Notes: a model not told the origin generated them from the sequence alone. 64,000 bases of DNA from Sorex araneus (GCF_027595985.1 NC_073313.1:104613052-104677051), one strand, 5' to 3'. Shown: positions 41,429-53,385, counted from the first letter of the stretch. Made by a program: numbers and translations.

Positions 41429-41604
41429 CTGGGACTGCAGAAATAGTACAGCGGGTAGGGCATTTGACTTGCATGTAACCAACTCCAGGTCCTGTTCCTG
41501 GTGCTACATGGTCTCCTGAGCACCAGACTGCCAGGAGATCCCGAGTACAGAGCCAGGAGTAAACCTGAGCACCAACTGTCCGCCCCCACCCAAACCAAAA
41601 TAAC
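41429..41604 (+). mobile_element. A-tailed shrew SINE
   Basis: Full length, moderately diverged, with 'cacccaaaccaaaataa' at the end. Confidence 0.88.
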
Positions 41605-41879
41605 AATACATGTAAATGAGCTGCCTCAAAGGAACGTGTTTCAACATTAATTGCACCAATGTGTGTATAAATGAGAGAACTATAGAGGAAGGGAGAGTAA
41701 AAATGATAGATACGTAGTAAGAGCGAGTAGGTTGTAGGTACAACCTGTTCTACCATCAGTGAGTGACTGCCTAATTATCGTCCTATAGGGAGAGCCATAA
41801 AAATTGCATGAATATTTTTTTTAGTTTATTAACCAAGCTGTGTAATCTGAGAGTGGTTTGTGAGTTTTGTTCTGTTGTT

Positions 41880-42245
41880 TTAGAGGGGGGTGGGGTTGGC
41901 CACATCCGCCAGTGCTCAGGTGCTACTCCTGGCTCTGTGCTTGGGGATTGCTTCCTGGCTATGCTCAGGGGACCATGTCTGATCAAAGCTAAGCTTCTCT
42001 TTTTTTAAATTTTTTTAAATGTTATTGAATAACTGTGAGATAGTTACAAGCTTTCATGTTTGGGTTACAATCTCACAATGATCAAACACCCATCCCTCCA
42101 CCAGTGCACATTCCCCACCACCAATATCCAGGTATACCCGCCCTTTCCCACCCTCCCCCTGCCTCTAAGGTAAAGCTAAGCTTCTCACATGTGAAGTTGC
42201 ACTCAGCCAGTTGAGCTCTCTCTGCGCCTCTGGTTCATGAGTTGT
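41880..42245 (-). mobile_element. Decayed A-tailed SINE split by an L1
   Basis: Left part 41880-41984 ('ggccacatccgccagtgctc'), right part from 42187 ('ttgagctctctctgcgcctc'). The two are separated by the L1 terminus below. Confidence 0.75.
41985..42186 (-). mobile_element. Very short L1 3' terminus with perfect target-site duplication
   Basis: AAAGCTAAGCTTCTC occurs at 41985-41999 and 42172-42186. The 172-bp insert is the extreme 3' end of an L1 on the minus strand, nearly identical to the left end of 61101-61670, so it is young and severely 5'-truncated. Confidence 0.96.
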
Positions 42246-43168
42246 TAAGGCTTTACGGAAGTCTTTATGATACTACTGCAGGGAAAGATCAGTCTTTATC
42301 AGCAAAGTTAGAATCCTACATAGTAAAGCAAGGCAATGTCCTAATTTATATACACCACTTGTCTTGTAACCCAGTTAAGTAAACTAGAAGCATGACTTGT
42401 CATAACATCCTTCTGTGCCTGAATCTAAGTTTTAGACCTAAATCTGAACTTGGGAAATGACTGAACTGTTGGTTGATTATCACCAGCAACCAGCAATTGA
42501 TAAAATAACACAAAATGGTACTAATGATCATATTGGGTGGCAAAATGATGCATTTTTCCCTCCTTACCTTTGTTGGTGTGATGATTGGGGGGGTCATGCA
42601 CACACAGAGTTCTTACCGTGGGTCGCACATTTTCAACTGTGGTATTTGCACACACTTGTCTGTGGTGGTCCCTAGATTAAATGCTTCCATTGTGGTGGCT
42701 GGGTTACCAAACAGCAAAGGCCCTGGAACCACACTTGTACGTGTGGGCCAAACTGGGTATCAAACTTACAGCCTCACACAAACATAGCAGTCCTGTATGC
42801 TACTGAACCATCTCCAAGGTGTCTGGTGACTTTTTTCAAACCTTATGTGATATCAGTATATAAAGTTGGTTGGTGTGGGGGGCTTCCAGCAATTTTTAAC
42901 CAACTCGGTTGATGGTTTAATGCAAGGGCCTAAGTATATCCTGTGGGTGCTGGGGATTAATTACCCAGGATTGGGGGCCTTCAGGGCTGCGATCATCCAC
43001 ATGCAAGTCATGTGCCTTCACCCCTATATTGTCTCTTCAGCTTTAGTGTATGTATGTGTATTTGTAAGCCTCTCTATAAATACATTTTTTGCAGCTGAGT
43101 TTGGGCCACACCCAGTGGGGCTGGGGTCTGCTCCCAATTCTGTGCAAATGTACTATCACTCCAGCCCT
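42246..43168 (-). other. Intron with SINE scraps
   Basis: Decayed minus-strand SINE pieces at about 42575-42820, 42885-43045 and 43103-43168 (the last with 'tttgggccacacccagtggg' and 'ctatcactccagccct'). No other feature. Confidence 0.5.
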
Positions 43169-44006
43169 AGAATATATGTTATAAAGCAGTCATCTCTATT
43201 AAAGGTATATTTAGCAAGTGCTCTGATAATTGACAGTGGAAATTTAATTTTATAATTGATACCTCATCTGCTTTCAAGGAAAGATCTGAAGTGTGTTTTT
43301 TTTATAATAGTCACACATGCAAAAGGTTCATTAAGTTGATACATAGGAAACCTTACAGAACAAAGGGTTATAGTAATTGTGCCAAGAATTCAGCATTAAG
43401 TCATTATGGAGGTTTAGCTTTGCCTTAACTGTTTCCCTTGGCTTCCTGGCCGCCAAAGGGATAAAGGTGTATGCAGTGGATTATGTAGTTTTTATTTTCA
43501 TTAAACAAACTATTTAAAGACTTCCAGGCATACAATTCTAAGAATTTTATGGGGGAGATCCTTAAATCATAGTCAGTAACATAATGAACAATGGAAGCAG
43601 ATAATGTTAGTATTTTTGGTGTTGGGGCTGAGAGTGAGGCATTTGTTAAAAAAATCAGCAGCTGTGTGTCTGAATGTGTTATTTTCTGGGTTTATTTGAC
43701 AGTAAGAAACCTTTAAAGAAGCTAATTAACTGTTTGTTGGTCCCTTTCCCCCTTCCCTTTCCTGCCGCTGTTGCAATAACCAGAGAGCACATACAGGCTT
43801 GGTTATGTAACTCCTGTTTTTGCTTGCGGTGCTCGCTGTGGGGCACGCGTTTGGTTGCTGCGCTCAGGCACTCCGGCTCGGTGCTTAGCGGGGGCTGCAC
43901 CCCGGTGCTGCGTAGTTCTGGTTCTCACGTGTGCGTGTCACATCTCCGTGTCACACTCTTGGCCATGGTACCCGTACTTCGTTTTTTGTTGTTTGTTTGC
44001 TTGTTT
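43169..44006. other. Intron 1, nothing recognised
   Basis: A C/T-rich part (43735-43765) and a CG-rich part (43800-43930) stand out, but no repeat or exon can be named. Confidence 0.4.
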
Positions 44007-44156
44007 AAAAGCCACACCGAGCAGTGCTCGGGGATGCTCCTGACTGCTCAGCAGTCACTCTTGGGGGTGCTTGGAGGACCCTAAGAGGTGCCAGGGTAAG
44101 TAGGGTAAGCTGCAGGCAAGGCAAGAGCCTGACCTCCTGTACTGTCTCTCCGGCCT
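44007..44156 (-). mobile_element. A-tailed shrew SINE, diverged
   Basis: 'ccacaccgagcagtgctcgg' to 'gtactgtctctccggcct'. The following 44157-44720 has no feature beyond possible SINE scraps. Confidence 0.78.
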
Positions 44157-44720
44157 GGCTACCTGTAGTCTCTCTTGAATGCTGGTATCTGCTCCAGAGA
44201 TCACACTGTAGGGCGCCTGGGGATCCCCAGACAGCATTGCTTGCTGGAACCAAGCCCAGCGTGTAGGCAGCACTAGGAATCAAACTTGTGGCATGCTGTT
44301 TGCAAGAGGCCACGGAGCCCTTGCCTAGGCCCCACACAAAGAAAGCTTGAGGCTGGGGAAGTAGCCCATCCCTTACACTGCCTTGGATGGATTTGTCAAA
44401 TTGCTTGCCGGTTCCTAACGCTTAATCAAACAACCTGCCTCTCTGGTGAGCAAATGGCAGGCACCGATGGTGTTATTCTGTGTTCTTGAAACAAAAGGCT
44501 CAACTGTTGACTTCTTATTGGAAGTTGATGTGTTTGACTTTCCTTTTAGCTTTATTTTTTATCAGTGTGGGGGAGGGGAGGGTAACAATATACCAAGCAG
44601 TACTCAGAAGTTATTCCATGCAGTGCTCTTGGGGACTTGCAGTGCAAAGCCTTTTTGCCTGCATTGCTTGCTCCAGCCTATTGCTCTTTCTCTAACCTTT
44701 GACTTTCATTTTCTTCTGGG

Positions 44721-44902
44721 TTGATGGGGAGGTTGGGGTCAGGCCCAGCAGTTGCTTAGAGGCTACTTCTAGCTTTGTGCTTATGGGTTCACTTCTGGCA
44801 GTATTTGGAGGACCAGGGATGTGGTGCCAGGCGTTGAACCGGGGTTGGTTGCGTGGAAAGCGAGTGCCTAACCCTCCTGTACTGTATCTGTATCTCTGGC
44901 CT
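44721..44902 (-). mobile_element. A-tailed shrew SINE, diverged
   Basis: Minus strand, with 'gttgaaccggggttggttgc' in the B-box region and a small CTGTAT duplication in the head. Confidence 0.8.
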
Positions 44903-46215
44903 ACTTGAAATTTATTTTCCTCCAGGGAAACAGAAGTCTTGGTCAAAAAGGAAGTAAGGCATGGAGGAGAATTGTGGGTGAGAATAAAATTATGACTTTT
45001 GGGGGCTGTGGCTACACCATCCAGCTGTGCTTCCGGATGCCTCTATGCCTCCACGCCTGCCTCTATGTTTAGAGATGATTTGTAGTGGTTCTGGAAGCCT
45101 AGATTCTAGGCATGCTATGAATGGCAAGCAGTTCAGTTACTTTTTGGTGAGTTTGAGCCTTTTGAGGTACACCGTTGGGCTTTTTTAGCACACTTCTAGA
45201 AAAGGCTATACTTTAAAGCTGATACTACTATTACTATACGAATAGTGTGTTGTATATGCTATTATTACTAAGGCCATATTTTTCTGGGATCTCTTAAGAG
45301 TGAGTGCCCAGCTGTGAAATTTGGCCTCTCCACCTGCTAGTGAGCTTGGGGAGAACTCTTAGACTCCTACGGTTTATAGCTCCCTGTTTCATGGAGTTTC
45401 CGCCCACAGAAGTGCTGCTTAGTTTCAGCAAGACTCAAAACAGACCCTCAAGGTTCCAAAGCCTTTCTGGCCACACTCGCTCCTCTCCTCTCTTCTGCCC
45501 ACGGTTCCCAGCGTCCCCAGAATATGAACTGACTCAGCACTACTGCAATCCTCTGCCCAAGTCCCCCTCTTGGTGCTACTACTTGGAAAGTAGCCCCCAG
45601 CATTATGCCAGAGTGACCAGGGGTCTGACCTCATTTGTTCCCATAGGGCTCCAAATCCCGTGTTGCAGAACAGAGCTGTTTCTTTCATTTTATCCACTTT
45701 CCTATTTGTTTACAGGGGAACATTGAGACTCTATTCCTTACTCTTTGGCGGAGGGGGGGGAGAACGGGACCCCCGCACAGGAGTTTCTAACGTGTCCTTC
45801 CCAACCCCAGGGACCCCAGACAGTGGCCTATCAGGACTGCCTGAGGACTTGTATCCTGGATTGCGCTCACCAGTCCCGGCACTTTAACCCACTGAGCCCT
45901 TTCCTGGGCCCTTTGCTCTCCCGGGAGTCAGAGCCCAGGGCGTTGACCTCAGGCCTACATTTGCCTGGCCAGTGCTTTAAGCCACTGAGTCACTTAAGCC
46001 ACTGTCATGAAACCTGCCCTTTCGGCCTTATCACATCCCACATTCAGCCCACACACCACCCCGTTATTCCCCTACCCCTTTTGAGGCACTTCTTTGTTTT
46101 CATTTCTCCCCCTGATTTGGGCGTTTTCTTCTCGGCAAAAAATGGCTTCACTTTAGTCACTTTACTTTTGAACATCTTTGATTTTCTCTAGAAATTTTCT
46201 TCCTCCTTCTGTCTC
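44903..46215. other. Intron 1, nothing recognised
   Basis: A 1.3-kb interval with a C-rich part (45300-46080). The 140-codon and 148-codon plus-strand frames (45304-45726, 45745-46191) have no familiar domains, no splice-site framing and no repeat match. Confidence 0.45.
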
Positions 46216-47490
46216 TGCAGCTTATTATTTATTTATTATTAGTCACTATGAAATTACAAACTTATTCCTGATTGGGTTTCAGGCATTCAGTGTTTCAACA
46301 CTGGTCCCCTTCCCTGGGGTCCAATTTCCTTTACCAATAAGTTTTGGCACTGTGGTTTGGGGTTTCTAGTACTGTTGCTGAGAGAGTTTCATACATAACA
46401 TTTTATCACCTTTCAGCACCAGCTCCTTCTCCAGGTTGAACACTTCCTCCACCATAGTCATTGCCCTCTCACTGTCCTGTCCCCCGGCCTCTTGAATGGC
46501 ATGTTTCCTACTGAACACCAGTTCTTATGTTTATTTCTGTTGTTTTTGGGTATTCCTTATCCCACTATTACATTGTTTCTTTATATCTTGTATATGAGAT
46601 ATAATATACAGCCTCGTGACACCTTATAGCCTACTTCTGTCTCTGGGATAACCTGGCAAGCTACCAAGAGTTTCCTGCCCACACGGGAGAGCCTTGCAAA
46701 CTCCCCACGGCGTATTCATATGCCAAAACCAGTAACAATGATGGGTCTCATTCCCCTGACCCTGAAAGAGCCTCCAATGTGGCACCATTGGAAAGGACAA
46801 GTAAAGAGAGGCTTCTAAAATTACAGGGCTAGGACTAATGGAGACGTTACTGAGACTGCTCGAGAAATTCGACCATCAACAGAATGGTGATGATGATGAT
46901 GATGATATGAGATAGATCACCCGGTATCTCTCTCCCTCTGACTTAACTTACTCAGCCTGGTATGCTCCAGGTCCCTCCATGTAGCAGCAAATTTCATGAC
47001 TTTATCTTTTCTTATATAATGCCGAATATTATTCCATTGCGTATATGTACCCTAGTTTTTTTATCCACCCATCTATTCTGGGACATTTGGTTGCTTCCAC
47101 ATTTGGGCTATTGTGGATAGTGCTGCAAGGAACATAGGGGTGCAAATGTCTTTTCTCCATTGGGAGGGGGCTCGAGGTATATTCCAAGAAGTGAGGTTGC
47201 TGTGTCAAGTGGAAGATCAATTCCTAGACTTTTTAGGAATGTCCATATTGTTTTCTAGAGAGGATGGACTAGTCGACATTCTCACCAGCAGTGAATGAGA
47301 GTCCCTTTCTCCCTGCATTCAATGCAGCACTGGTTGTTCTTGTTTGTTTTGATGTTTGTCAGTCTCTGTGAGATGATTCCTCATTGTTTTTATTTCCATC
47401 TCCCTGATGATTAGTGATGCAGCTTTTTGTTCATGTGCCTTTTGGCTGTTTGATTTCTTCCTTGAGGAAGTTTCTGTTTGTCTCTTCTCA
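46216..47490 (-). mobile_element. L1 3' fragment split by a SINE
   Basis: Minus strand: ORF2 late block (about 47290-47430), 'cattgcgtatatgtacccta' and 'ggctattgtggatagtgctg' (ORF2 end), and the 3' UTR 46216-46600. 5'-truncated at about 0.97 kb without the SINE. An old copy. Confidence 0.88.
46592..46914 (+). mobile_element. RTE-tailed SINE (type 2) with GAT tail
   Basis: ATATGAGATA flanks it (46592-46601, 46905-46914). The body 'ggcaagctaccaagagtttc' and 'catatgccaaaaccagtaac' is followed by the extra segment with 'ctgaaagagcctccaatgtg', then 'aatggagacgttactgagac' (RTE-like end) and a GATGAT tail (46885-46904). Confidence 0.88.
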
Positions 47491-47702
47491 TTTTTTGTTG
47501 TGACGCCCTGGCTTTTTGGGGCACACTCAGTACAACTGAGGGATTGGAGGGTTCAGGAGATGTTGTTCCCAGCTCTGCCGTGGCATCACTTCCCCAGTGT
47601 TACTTGGTTGGGAATTATGTAGCACCTGGGATCAAACCCAAGCTTTGCGCATGCAAAACTTGCATGCCTCCACATCTCCCCCTTTGAGCCATCTCTCCAA
47701 CC
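47491..47702 (-). mobile_element. A-tailed SINE, old and expanded
   Basis: 'ttttggggcacactcagtac' and 'ttgagccatctctccaacc' are SINE-like; about 40 bp of extra sequence lies in the middle. Confidence 0.55.
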
Positions 47703-47884
47703 TTTTGCGTTTAGTTACTCAGCTATATGTGGTGATGTGGTTAGAAATCCAGAGTTGTGCACTATAAAACATAAAAGGAACTTTGCGTGATACCTCTTAC
47801 TTGGATCTGCCACCATAGTGACTGGTGGAACATGATTACACAGGCTTAGGAAGGTGTTATTTGTTTTTTATTTTAGTTTTTAAG

Positions 47885-48420
47885 TTTGGGGGCCACACCC
47901 AGTGGTGCTCAAGGCTTATGCCTGGGTCTGCATTCAGAGATCATTCTTGGTGGATTCAGAAGACCATATAGGATGCTGGGGAGTGAACCCAGGTTAGCCA
48001 TGTGCAGGGCAAGTGCTCTACCCACTGTACTATCTCTTCATTATTATGATATTTTAATTTGATTTTTTTGTTACTGTTTTTTAGGCCATCCCAACTCTAC
48101 TCAGGGTTAACTCCTAGCTTTGTGTCCTGACAGGGCTTGGGGGACACTATGGTGCTGGGAACCAACCCAGGGTGGCCATGTGTAAGGCAAGGGCCTTAAT
48201 CGTTGTCCTGGGGAAGTATTATTTAACACATCCTGTCTGTTTGCATTTAACTTTTTTTGGTTTCTGGGCCACATCTGGTGGTACTCAGGGCTTACTCGTG
48301 GCTCTGGGCTTAGGGATTATTCCTGGTGGACTTGGGGACCATATGGGATACCGGGGATTAAACTCTGGTAGACCATGGGCAAGGCAAAGGCCCTACCCGC
48401 AGTGTTATTGCTCTGGTCCT
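47885..48420 (-). mobile_element. Row of three A-tailed SINEs
   Basis: Minus strand at 47885-48037, 48080-48215 and 48251-48420. The third is best preserved ('gggaccatatgggataccgg'). Confidence 0.85.
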
Positions 48421-49290
48421 TGCACTTAATTGTTTAATGTGTTGTTGATTGCAACGTAACCAAGATACTAAAATTTTATTGTCATGAAATTTTAAAATTT
48501 TAAATATTTAAAAATTGAGGGTTTTTTTCTCGCCTTTATGGTGCTTTTTTAGTACTGTGTATATCCGGCACATCTCGTTCATTCCTTCATTCACACTGAC
48601 CACATTTTAAGTGCCCAGTAACCTCACAAGGCCAGTGGCTCCTTTATTGGACAGGGCTGCTCTAGTATATGCACTTTGGAAAAATATGGAAGTTGCTATT
48701 CTAGCAAGCCCTTGCTTCCTCCCTGAATGTCTTCTGAAAGGTATGTCACCAGTACCTGAGTTACCATCGCTGACAGAGTCGGTGACTTGGACATTGGTGA
48801 TTAATAGATGTCAGTTCAGTGGTGTGTTCGGGGACACAAAATGGATGTTTTTTTTGTTCATCTGTTTTTCAGTAATGCTAATTCTGGATTCTGCCATCAA
48901 ATTCTATGTAGCTTTCTTATTCCTTATGGAAATTCTTATTCTGCCCCCAAAATAAGTTTCTGTCAGCTGAGTGTCCATAAAAGGGAAGGAGCTTATTTGT
49001 CCAAAAAGCCTTTTTTGGCCAAAGAAGCGGGTGGGACCCACTTTTCTCTAACACAGAAGTTTGAAAGAGAAAGTCAGTTTGCTCAGTGTTCGCAGCTGAA
49101 GGCCTGTAGCATGCTCACATTCTGCCTTAAGTAGGTACAACAGACAGTCTAATCCTGAGGGATATTCATGCATTTACTCACTCATACTGTAAGTAGTCAC
49201 TCAATTTTTCCATGTCGTATTACTATTTTTGTGGCACTTGCATTCCAGTGGCAGACAGAACATAAACGAATGCATGAAAAGCAAGGTGAT
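48421..49290. other. Intron 1, nothing recognised
   Basis: No repeats or exons recognised. The open frames at 48611-48955 and 48808-49134 show no domain. Confidence 0.45.
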
Positions 49291-49468
49291 GGGCCAGAGC
49301 AAAAGTATAACAGGTAAGATGCTTGCCTTGCACGTGACTGGCCTGGATTCGACCCCCAGCCATCCATATGGTCCCTTGAACGCCTCCAGGAGCAGATCCC
49401 TGAGCTTAAAACCAGGAGTGAGCCCTGAGCACCACTGGGTATGGCCTAAACGACAACAATAACAATGA
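49291..49468 (+). mobile_element. A-tailed shrew SINE
   Basis: Full length; tail of AACAAT units. Confidence 0.88.
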
Positions 49469-49536
49469 AATAATAGGGTGGTAAAAAATTGTGTTCTGAG
49501 AGGGGAGAGGGGGTAACCAGGAAGTAGTTGGCAGAG

Positions 49537-49715
49537 CCGAAGGATGTAGCTCAGTGGTCGAGTACCCACCTCACATGCTTAAGGCCTATAATTCGAACCC
49601 TGATGCCATACCACCTGGCCTAGTGCTGTCCCTGGCACTGCCACCGTAATCCCTGACACCACCACCAGCACTGCATCCACCCCCAGCACTGCAACCCTGA
49701 GCAAAAGGACAACAG
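49537..49715 (+). mobile_element. Different tRNA-derived element, ID-like head
   Basis: The head is unlike the shrew SINE: an A-box TAGCTCAGTGG at 49547-49557 and a B-box-like AATTCGAACCC at 49590-49600, spaced as in a tRNA gene of the alanine type. A CACTG-rich segment and an A/G-rich end (49690-49740) follow. No other copy was noticed in the window. It is a diverged SINE or a tRNA pseudogene. Confidence 0.65.
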
Positions 49716-50026
49716 AGGAAAAAGAAGGGAGAAAAGTAATTTAAAAAAATAACTGGGATGAATTACTCTAGTTTCCGCTCCATGCTGAGATCCAGGGTCT
49801 CTCCAGGTTACCTGGGCATGTGTGGCCGCAACCCAGAGTCAGCTTAGTCTCACCCACACTTGCCCTAGGTACTTTTATTCCCCCACTTTGCTTGTTGGTG
49901 GTGCTCAGGGGCTCCTGGTGCTTTCTGAGGCGTGGTGCATGGCTCTTGGCTCTGCTCAACCTTGCAGTGCTCTTGCCTATTGGCCATCTTCCTGGCCCTA
50001 CCTTATATGCTTTTGTTTTGATTTTA

Positions 50027-50356
50027 TTTTGTTTCTCGAGGGCCACATCTGGTGCTGCTAAGGGACCCATATGTGGTGCCGTGGATTGAATGAACCTGGG
50101 GTCCAGCTGCATGCACGGCAAGAGCTTTTTTCCCTCAAGGCAAGAGCTTTAACCCCTATACTGTCTTTCCAGCCCCTACTTTTTTTTTTTTGCTTTTTGG
50201 GTCACACCCAGTGATGCACAGGGGTCACTCCTGGCTTTGCACTCAGGAATTACCCCTGGCGATGCTCAGGGGACCATGTGAGATGCTGGAAATAGAACCC
50301 AGATTGGCCTCATGCAAGGCAAACGCCCTACTCTCTTTGCTATCTCTCTAGCCCCC
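50027..50356 (-). mobile_element. Older SINE with a young SINE inserted beside it
   Basis: 50027-50177 is a decayed minus-strand copy with an AAGAGCTTT duplication. 50179-50356 is close to consensus, with a pure T leader. CCAGCCCCTACTT borders the young copy on both sides (about 50170-50182 and 50355-50367). Confidence 0.92.
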
Positions 50357-50646
50357 AGCCCCTACTTCTTAAGCCAATGAGCTTTTTTTCTGGGCCACTC
50401 AGACCCCTCCTTAATTTTATTATGGAGAAGTAGAGAGACTCATCAAATCAGACAACCCACCTTCTACCCAGCACCCATTCAATAGTCAGCGATAAATGGC
50501 TAATTTGTTTCATCTATTGCTTTTCCCCTCTCGACAGTCCCAGAACTGAAGTATTTTTAAAAATTCAAGTAATTATTCAATAGCTAAGCAAAACTAGACA
50601 TATCATTGCACAAATGTTTTTGCTGCTTATTTCTGTCTTTTTGTTT

Positions 50647-50816
50647 GTTTTGTTTTTGGTCCATACCTAGTGGTGCTCAGAGCTTACTCCTGGCTCTTCA
50701 CTCAGGAATCACTCCCGGTGGTGGTCAGGGGACCATCAGCGATGCCAGGGATCAAATCACTATGTCTGAGTCGGCCATGTGCCATGGGTACCTTGCCCAC
50801 TGCACTCTCTAGCCCC
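50647..50816 (-). mobile_element. A-tailed shrew SINE
   Basis: Full length, moderately diverged. 50920-50978 is another head-side scrap. 50357-50646 between has no feature. Confidence 0.85.
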
Positions 50817-51054
50817 TTGAACGGAATCTATCTGACAGAGAATAGACCTACAATTTTTCACATTTGAAATTAAAAAATTGTTAAATAAATTTTAATATTT
50901 GTCTTCAGCTAGATGGCAGATTCTTAGACAAGGTATAAGCTTCACCCACTGTACTTGTACAATGTCTCCAGCCCCAATATTTCAGTCTTTTAATAAAACA
51001 TCAACCACTCCTGATTTCAAATTTCACTCTCTTAAAAGTGCTTTTAATTTTGAT

Positions 51055-51600
51055 TCAATTTTTAAGATCATTTTTATTAATAGCACTGTGATTTACAAAG
51101 TTGTTCATTTTACAGTTGTTTCAAGTATTTAGTGCTCCAATACCGTCATTGTGATCTTCCCTCCACCAGTATCCCCAGTTTCCCTCCTAATCCCACCCTG
51201 CCCCCTTAGGCACATAACAAATTTACTTTTTTGCTTATTCCAACAAAAGTTTAAGAAATGGAAATAGAATAATCAGAAAATAAATCAGTAAAAGCCAGGT
51301 TGTGATTTCTATATGATTTTGACCTATGTAAATAAGAAAATTGAAACCATTTAATGCAATATAATAAAGTGCCTGTTCTTATTTACATATGTAAGTTTTC
51401 AACTCTGGACTCTAAAGTATTACATTAAATGTTTTACTGAGATCTTGTCATGGTAATACTCATGCCTCACCTGTCACTAGTAAAATTTTTAAAGCAATTC
51501 TATGTTCATAAATTTTGGAATTTACATGGAATAGATAAAGCCTAGAAATGTAAATTTTCCCTTACACCTTATTATATAAACACTGTCTTAGAAAGTTGCT
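51055..51600 (-). repeat. Family C repeat, second copy
   Basis: Uninterrupted counterpart of 35821-36060 plus 37121-37400: an L1-like terminus on the left and an A/T-rich body on the right. Noncoding. Confidence 0.7.
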
Positions 51601-51764
51601 CATGATTTGTTATAAGCATTCATTTGACAAAACATAGACAGAAGACTTAACCTGTAACAGCATCCTAATGATCTCACATGCAAGGACTTAAAATCTTCAT
51701 GGTGAGATACAACAATTTACATTAATTTTCTTTTGAGGTCATCAGTTTTTGATCATTCTGTTAG

Positions 51765-51905
51765 CAAAATTATTTATAACATGCAATATAAAATAAATTA
51801 TTGAGGGCCTGCTATGGGGGCAGGCTTAAGTAGCAGCTGGGAAAATTGGAGACAATGGTGAAGGAAAGATGCAGTGGTGATGGGATTGGTGTTGGAATTT
51901 TAATT
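51765..51905 (+). repeat. Family A-type 3' terminus
   Basis: 'catgcaatataaaataaatt', 'gggcctgctatgggggcagg' and the 'gatgggattggtgttggaat' clause match the start and middle of other termini; the end is lost. The next interval (51930-52155) has a decayed minus-strand SINE. Confidence 0.55.
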
Positions 51906-52263
51906 TAATTTCCGGGTTTTTTTTGTGTATGATGGGGAGCTTTCTGGTGGAACTTAGGAAATGAGAAACCATATGATACGTGGTCTTGCAATGCAGGCTT
52001 GACCCGTTTGTGCTAGGGCCCAGTAATGTACTGCAGCTTGGGCCTGGAGGTGCTGAGGGAAGCAGGGCCACATCTGGTGCTACTCCGGAGGCCAGGCAGT
52101 GCTAAGAGTGGAACTCAAGACATGCACTTCCTGCCCTTTGAGCTATCTTTCTGGCCCCTTAAAATGTCTTTCTTTAAACTGTGAACTGAAATCAATATGC
52201 AGCTATGGTTGGTTTAGTGCAGTTGATTGATTCTTTTAAATCACCATTAAGAATTATTTTAGA

Positions 52264-52565
52264 GGGGCCAGAGAAATAATACAGCAGTTAAGGTGCTGCC
52301 TTGCAAGTGGCTGACGGGGTTCGATCCCTGCCATCCCATATGGTCCCCTGAACTCTACCAGGAGTGATTTCCTGAGTGCAGACCAGGGTTACTCCTGGTT
52401 CTGCACTCAGGAATTACTCCTGGCAGTGCTTGGGGGACCATATGGGATGCCGGGGATTGAACCCGGGTCGGCCGCATGCAAGGCAAACGCCCTACCCACT
52501 GTGCTATCGCTCCGGCCCCCCAGGAGTAACTTCTGAGCCTCATTTGGTGTGGCCCAAAAGCCAAA
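52264..52565 (+). mobile_element. A-tailed SINE (+) containing an inverted SINE (-)
   Basis: The outer plus-strand copy is 52264-52385 and 52520-52565. Between them 52386-52519 is a near-consensus minus-strand copy that begins in the middle of the body and so lacks the A tail and the last 50 bp. The result is an inverted repeat with nearly no spacer. Confidence 0.88.
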
Positions 52566-52579
52566 AGTGATCTTAACAG

Positions 52580-52757
52580 GGCTGGAGCGATAGTGATAGC
52601 ACAGCGGGTAGGGCATTTGCCTTGAACGCGGCCAACCCGGGTTCAATTCCCAGTATCCCATATGATTCCCTGAGCACCTCCAAAGAGTAATCCCTGACTG
52701 CAGAGCCAGGAGTAACCCTTGTGCATCGCCGGGTGTGACTCCAAAAGGAAAAAAAAA
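52580..52757 (+). mobile_element. A-tailed shrew SINE with a small head duplication
   Basis: Near consensus, but GATAGT is doubled in the head ('gcgatagtgatagcacagcg'). Bordered by GTGATCTTAACAG / CTGATCTTACAG. Confidence 0.93.
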
Positions 52758-52772
52758 CCTGATCTTACAGAG

Positions 52773-53070
52773 GGACCAGAATTTTAGTACATGCGTAGGG
52801 TGCTTACCTTGCATGTGACCAACCTGGGTTTGAGCCTCAGTACCACAGATGCTTCCCTGAGCCCTTCCAGAAGTGATCCATAAGCACAGAACCAGGTTTA
52901 AGTCCTGAGCACTGCCCGGTGTGCCCCCCCCCCCCGCCCCAAATAAAACCTCCAAGATAATTTTACAGAGAATCCAAGAGGTAAGCTACTACCCATTGTC
53001 CCCTGAGCAGAGAGCCAAGACTAGCCCTTGAGCACTGCCAGGTGTGGCTCCCAACCCTCTACCCCCAAAT
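52773..53070 (+). mobile_element. Two old A-tailed SINEs
   Basis: 52773-52947 is full length with a run of 13 Cs before the tail; 52975-53070 is a partial copy. Minus-strand scraps follow at 53140-53215 and 53230-53385. Confidence 0.78.
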
Positions 53071-53385
53071 CATTGTAATCTTCTAAATTCCTAGGGAAGT
53101 TACGTTTATGTCTCTTTTTTTAAAATTTTCATTGAAGACCCTCCTGGCAACTGTGAATGGAACCGAGGACCATGCATGTACGCTACCATTTGAGTGATGG
53201 CCCTGCCCTGGGAAGTCGCTTTAATCATTCTTCATGGGGGAGGGGTTGGGGCTCTTCCTGGCTCTATGCTGAGGGATCACTCCTGTTGGTGGTTGGGGCA
53301 CCTTCTGTGCTATGAGGGATACAACTGGGCTCGGTCACATTGAAGGCAAATGTGCCTCCCCGTCTGTACTAAGTCTCTGGCCCCA

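Noticed and set aside
45304..46191. Possible exon(s) in open frames of 140 and 148 codons
   Set aside because: No recognisable domain, no matching splice sites, and C-rich composition explains the lack of stops.
52407..52955. 182-codon minus-strand frame
   Set aside because: It runs through three or four SINE copies; similar peptides ('PGVTPGSALRNYSW'-like) recur wherever this SINE is present.
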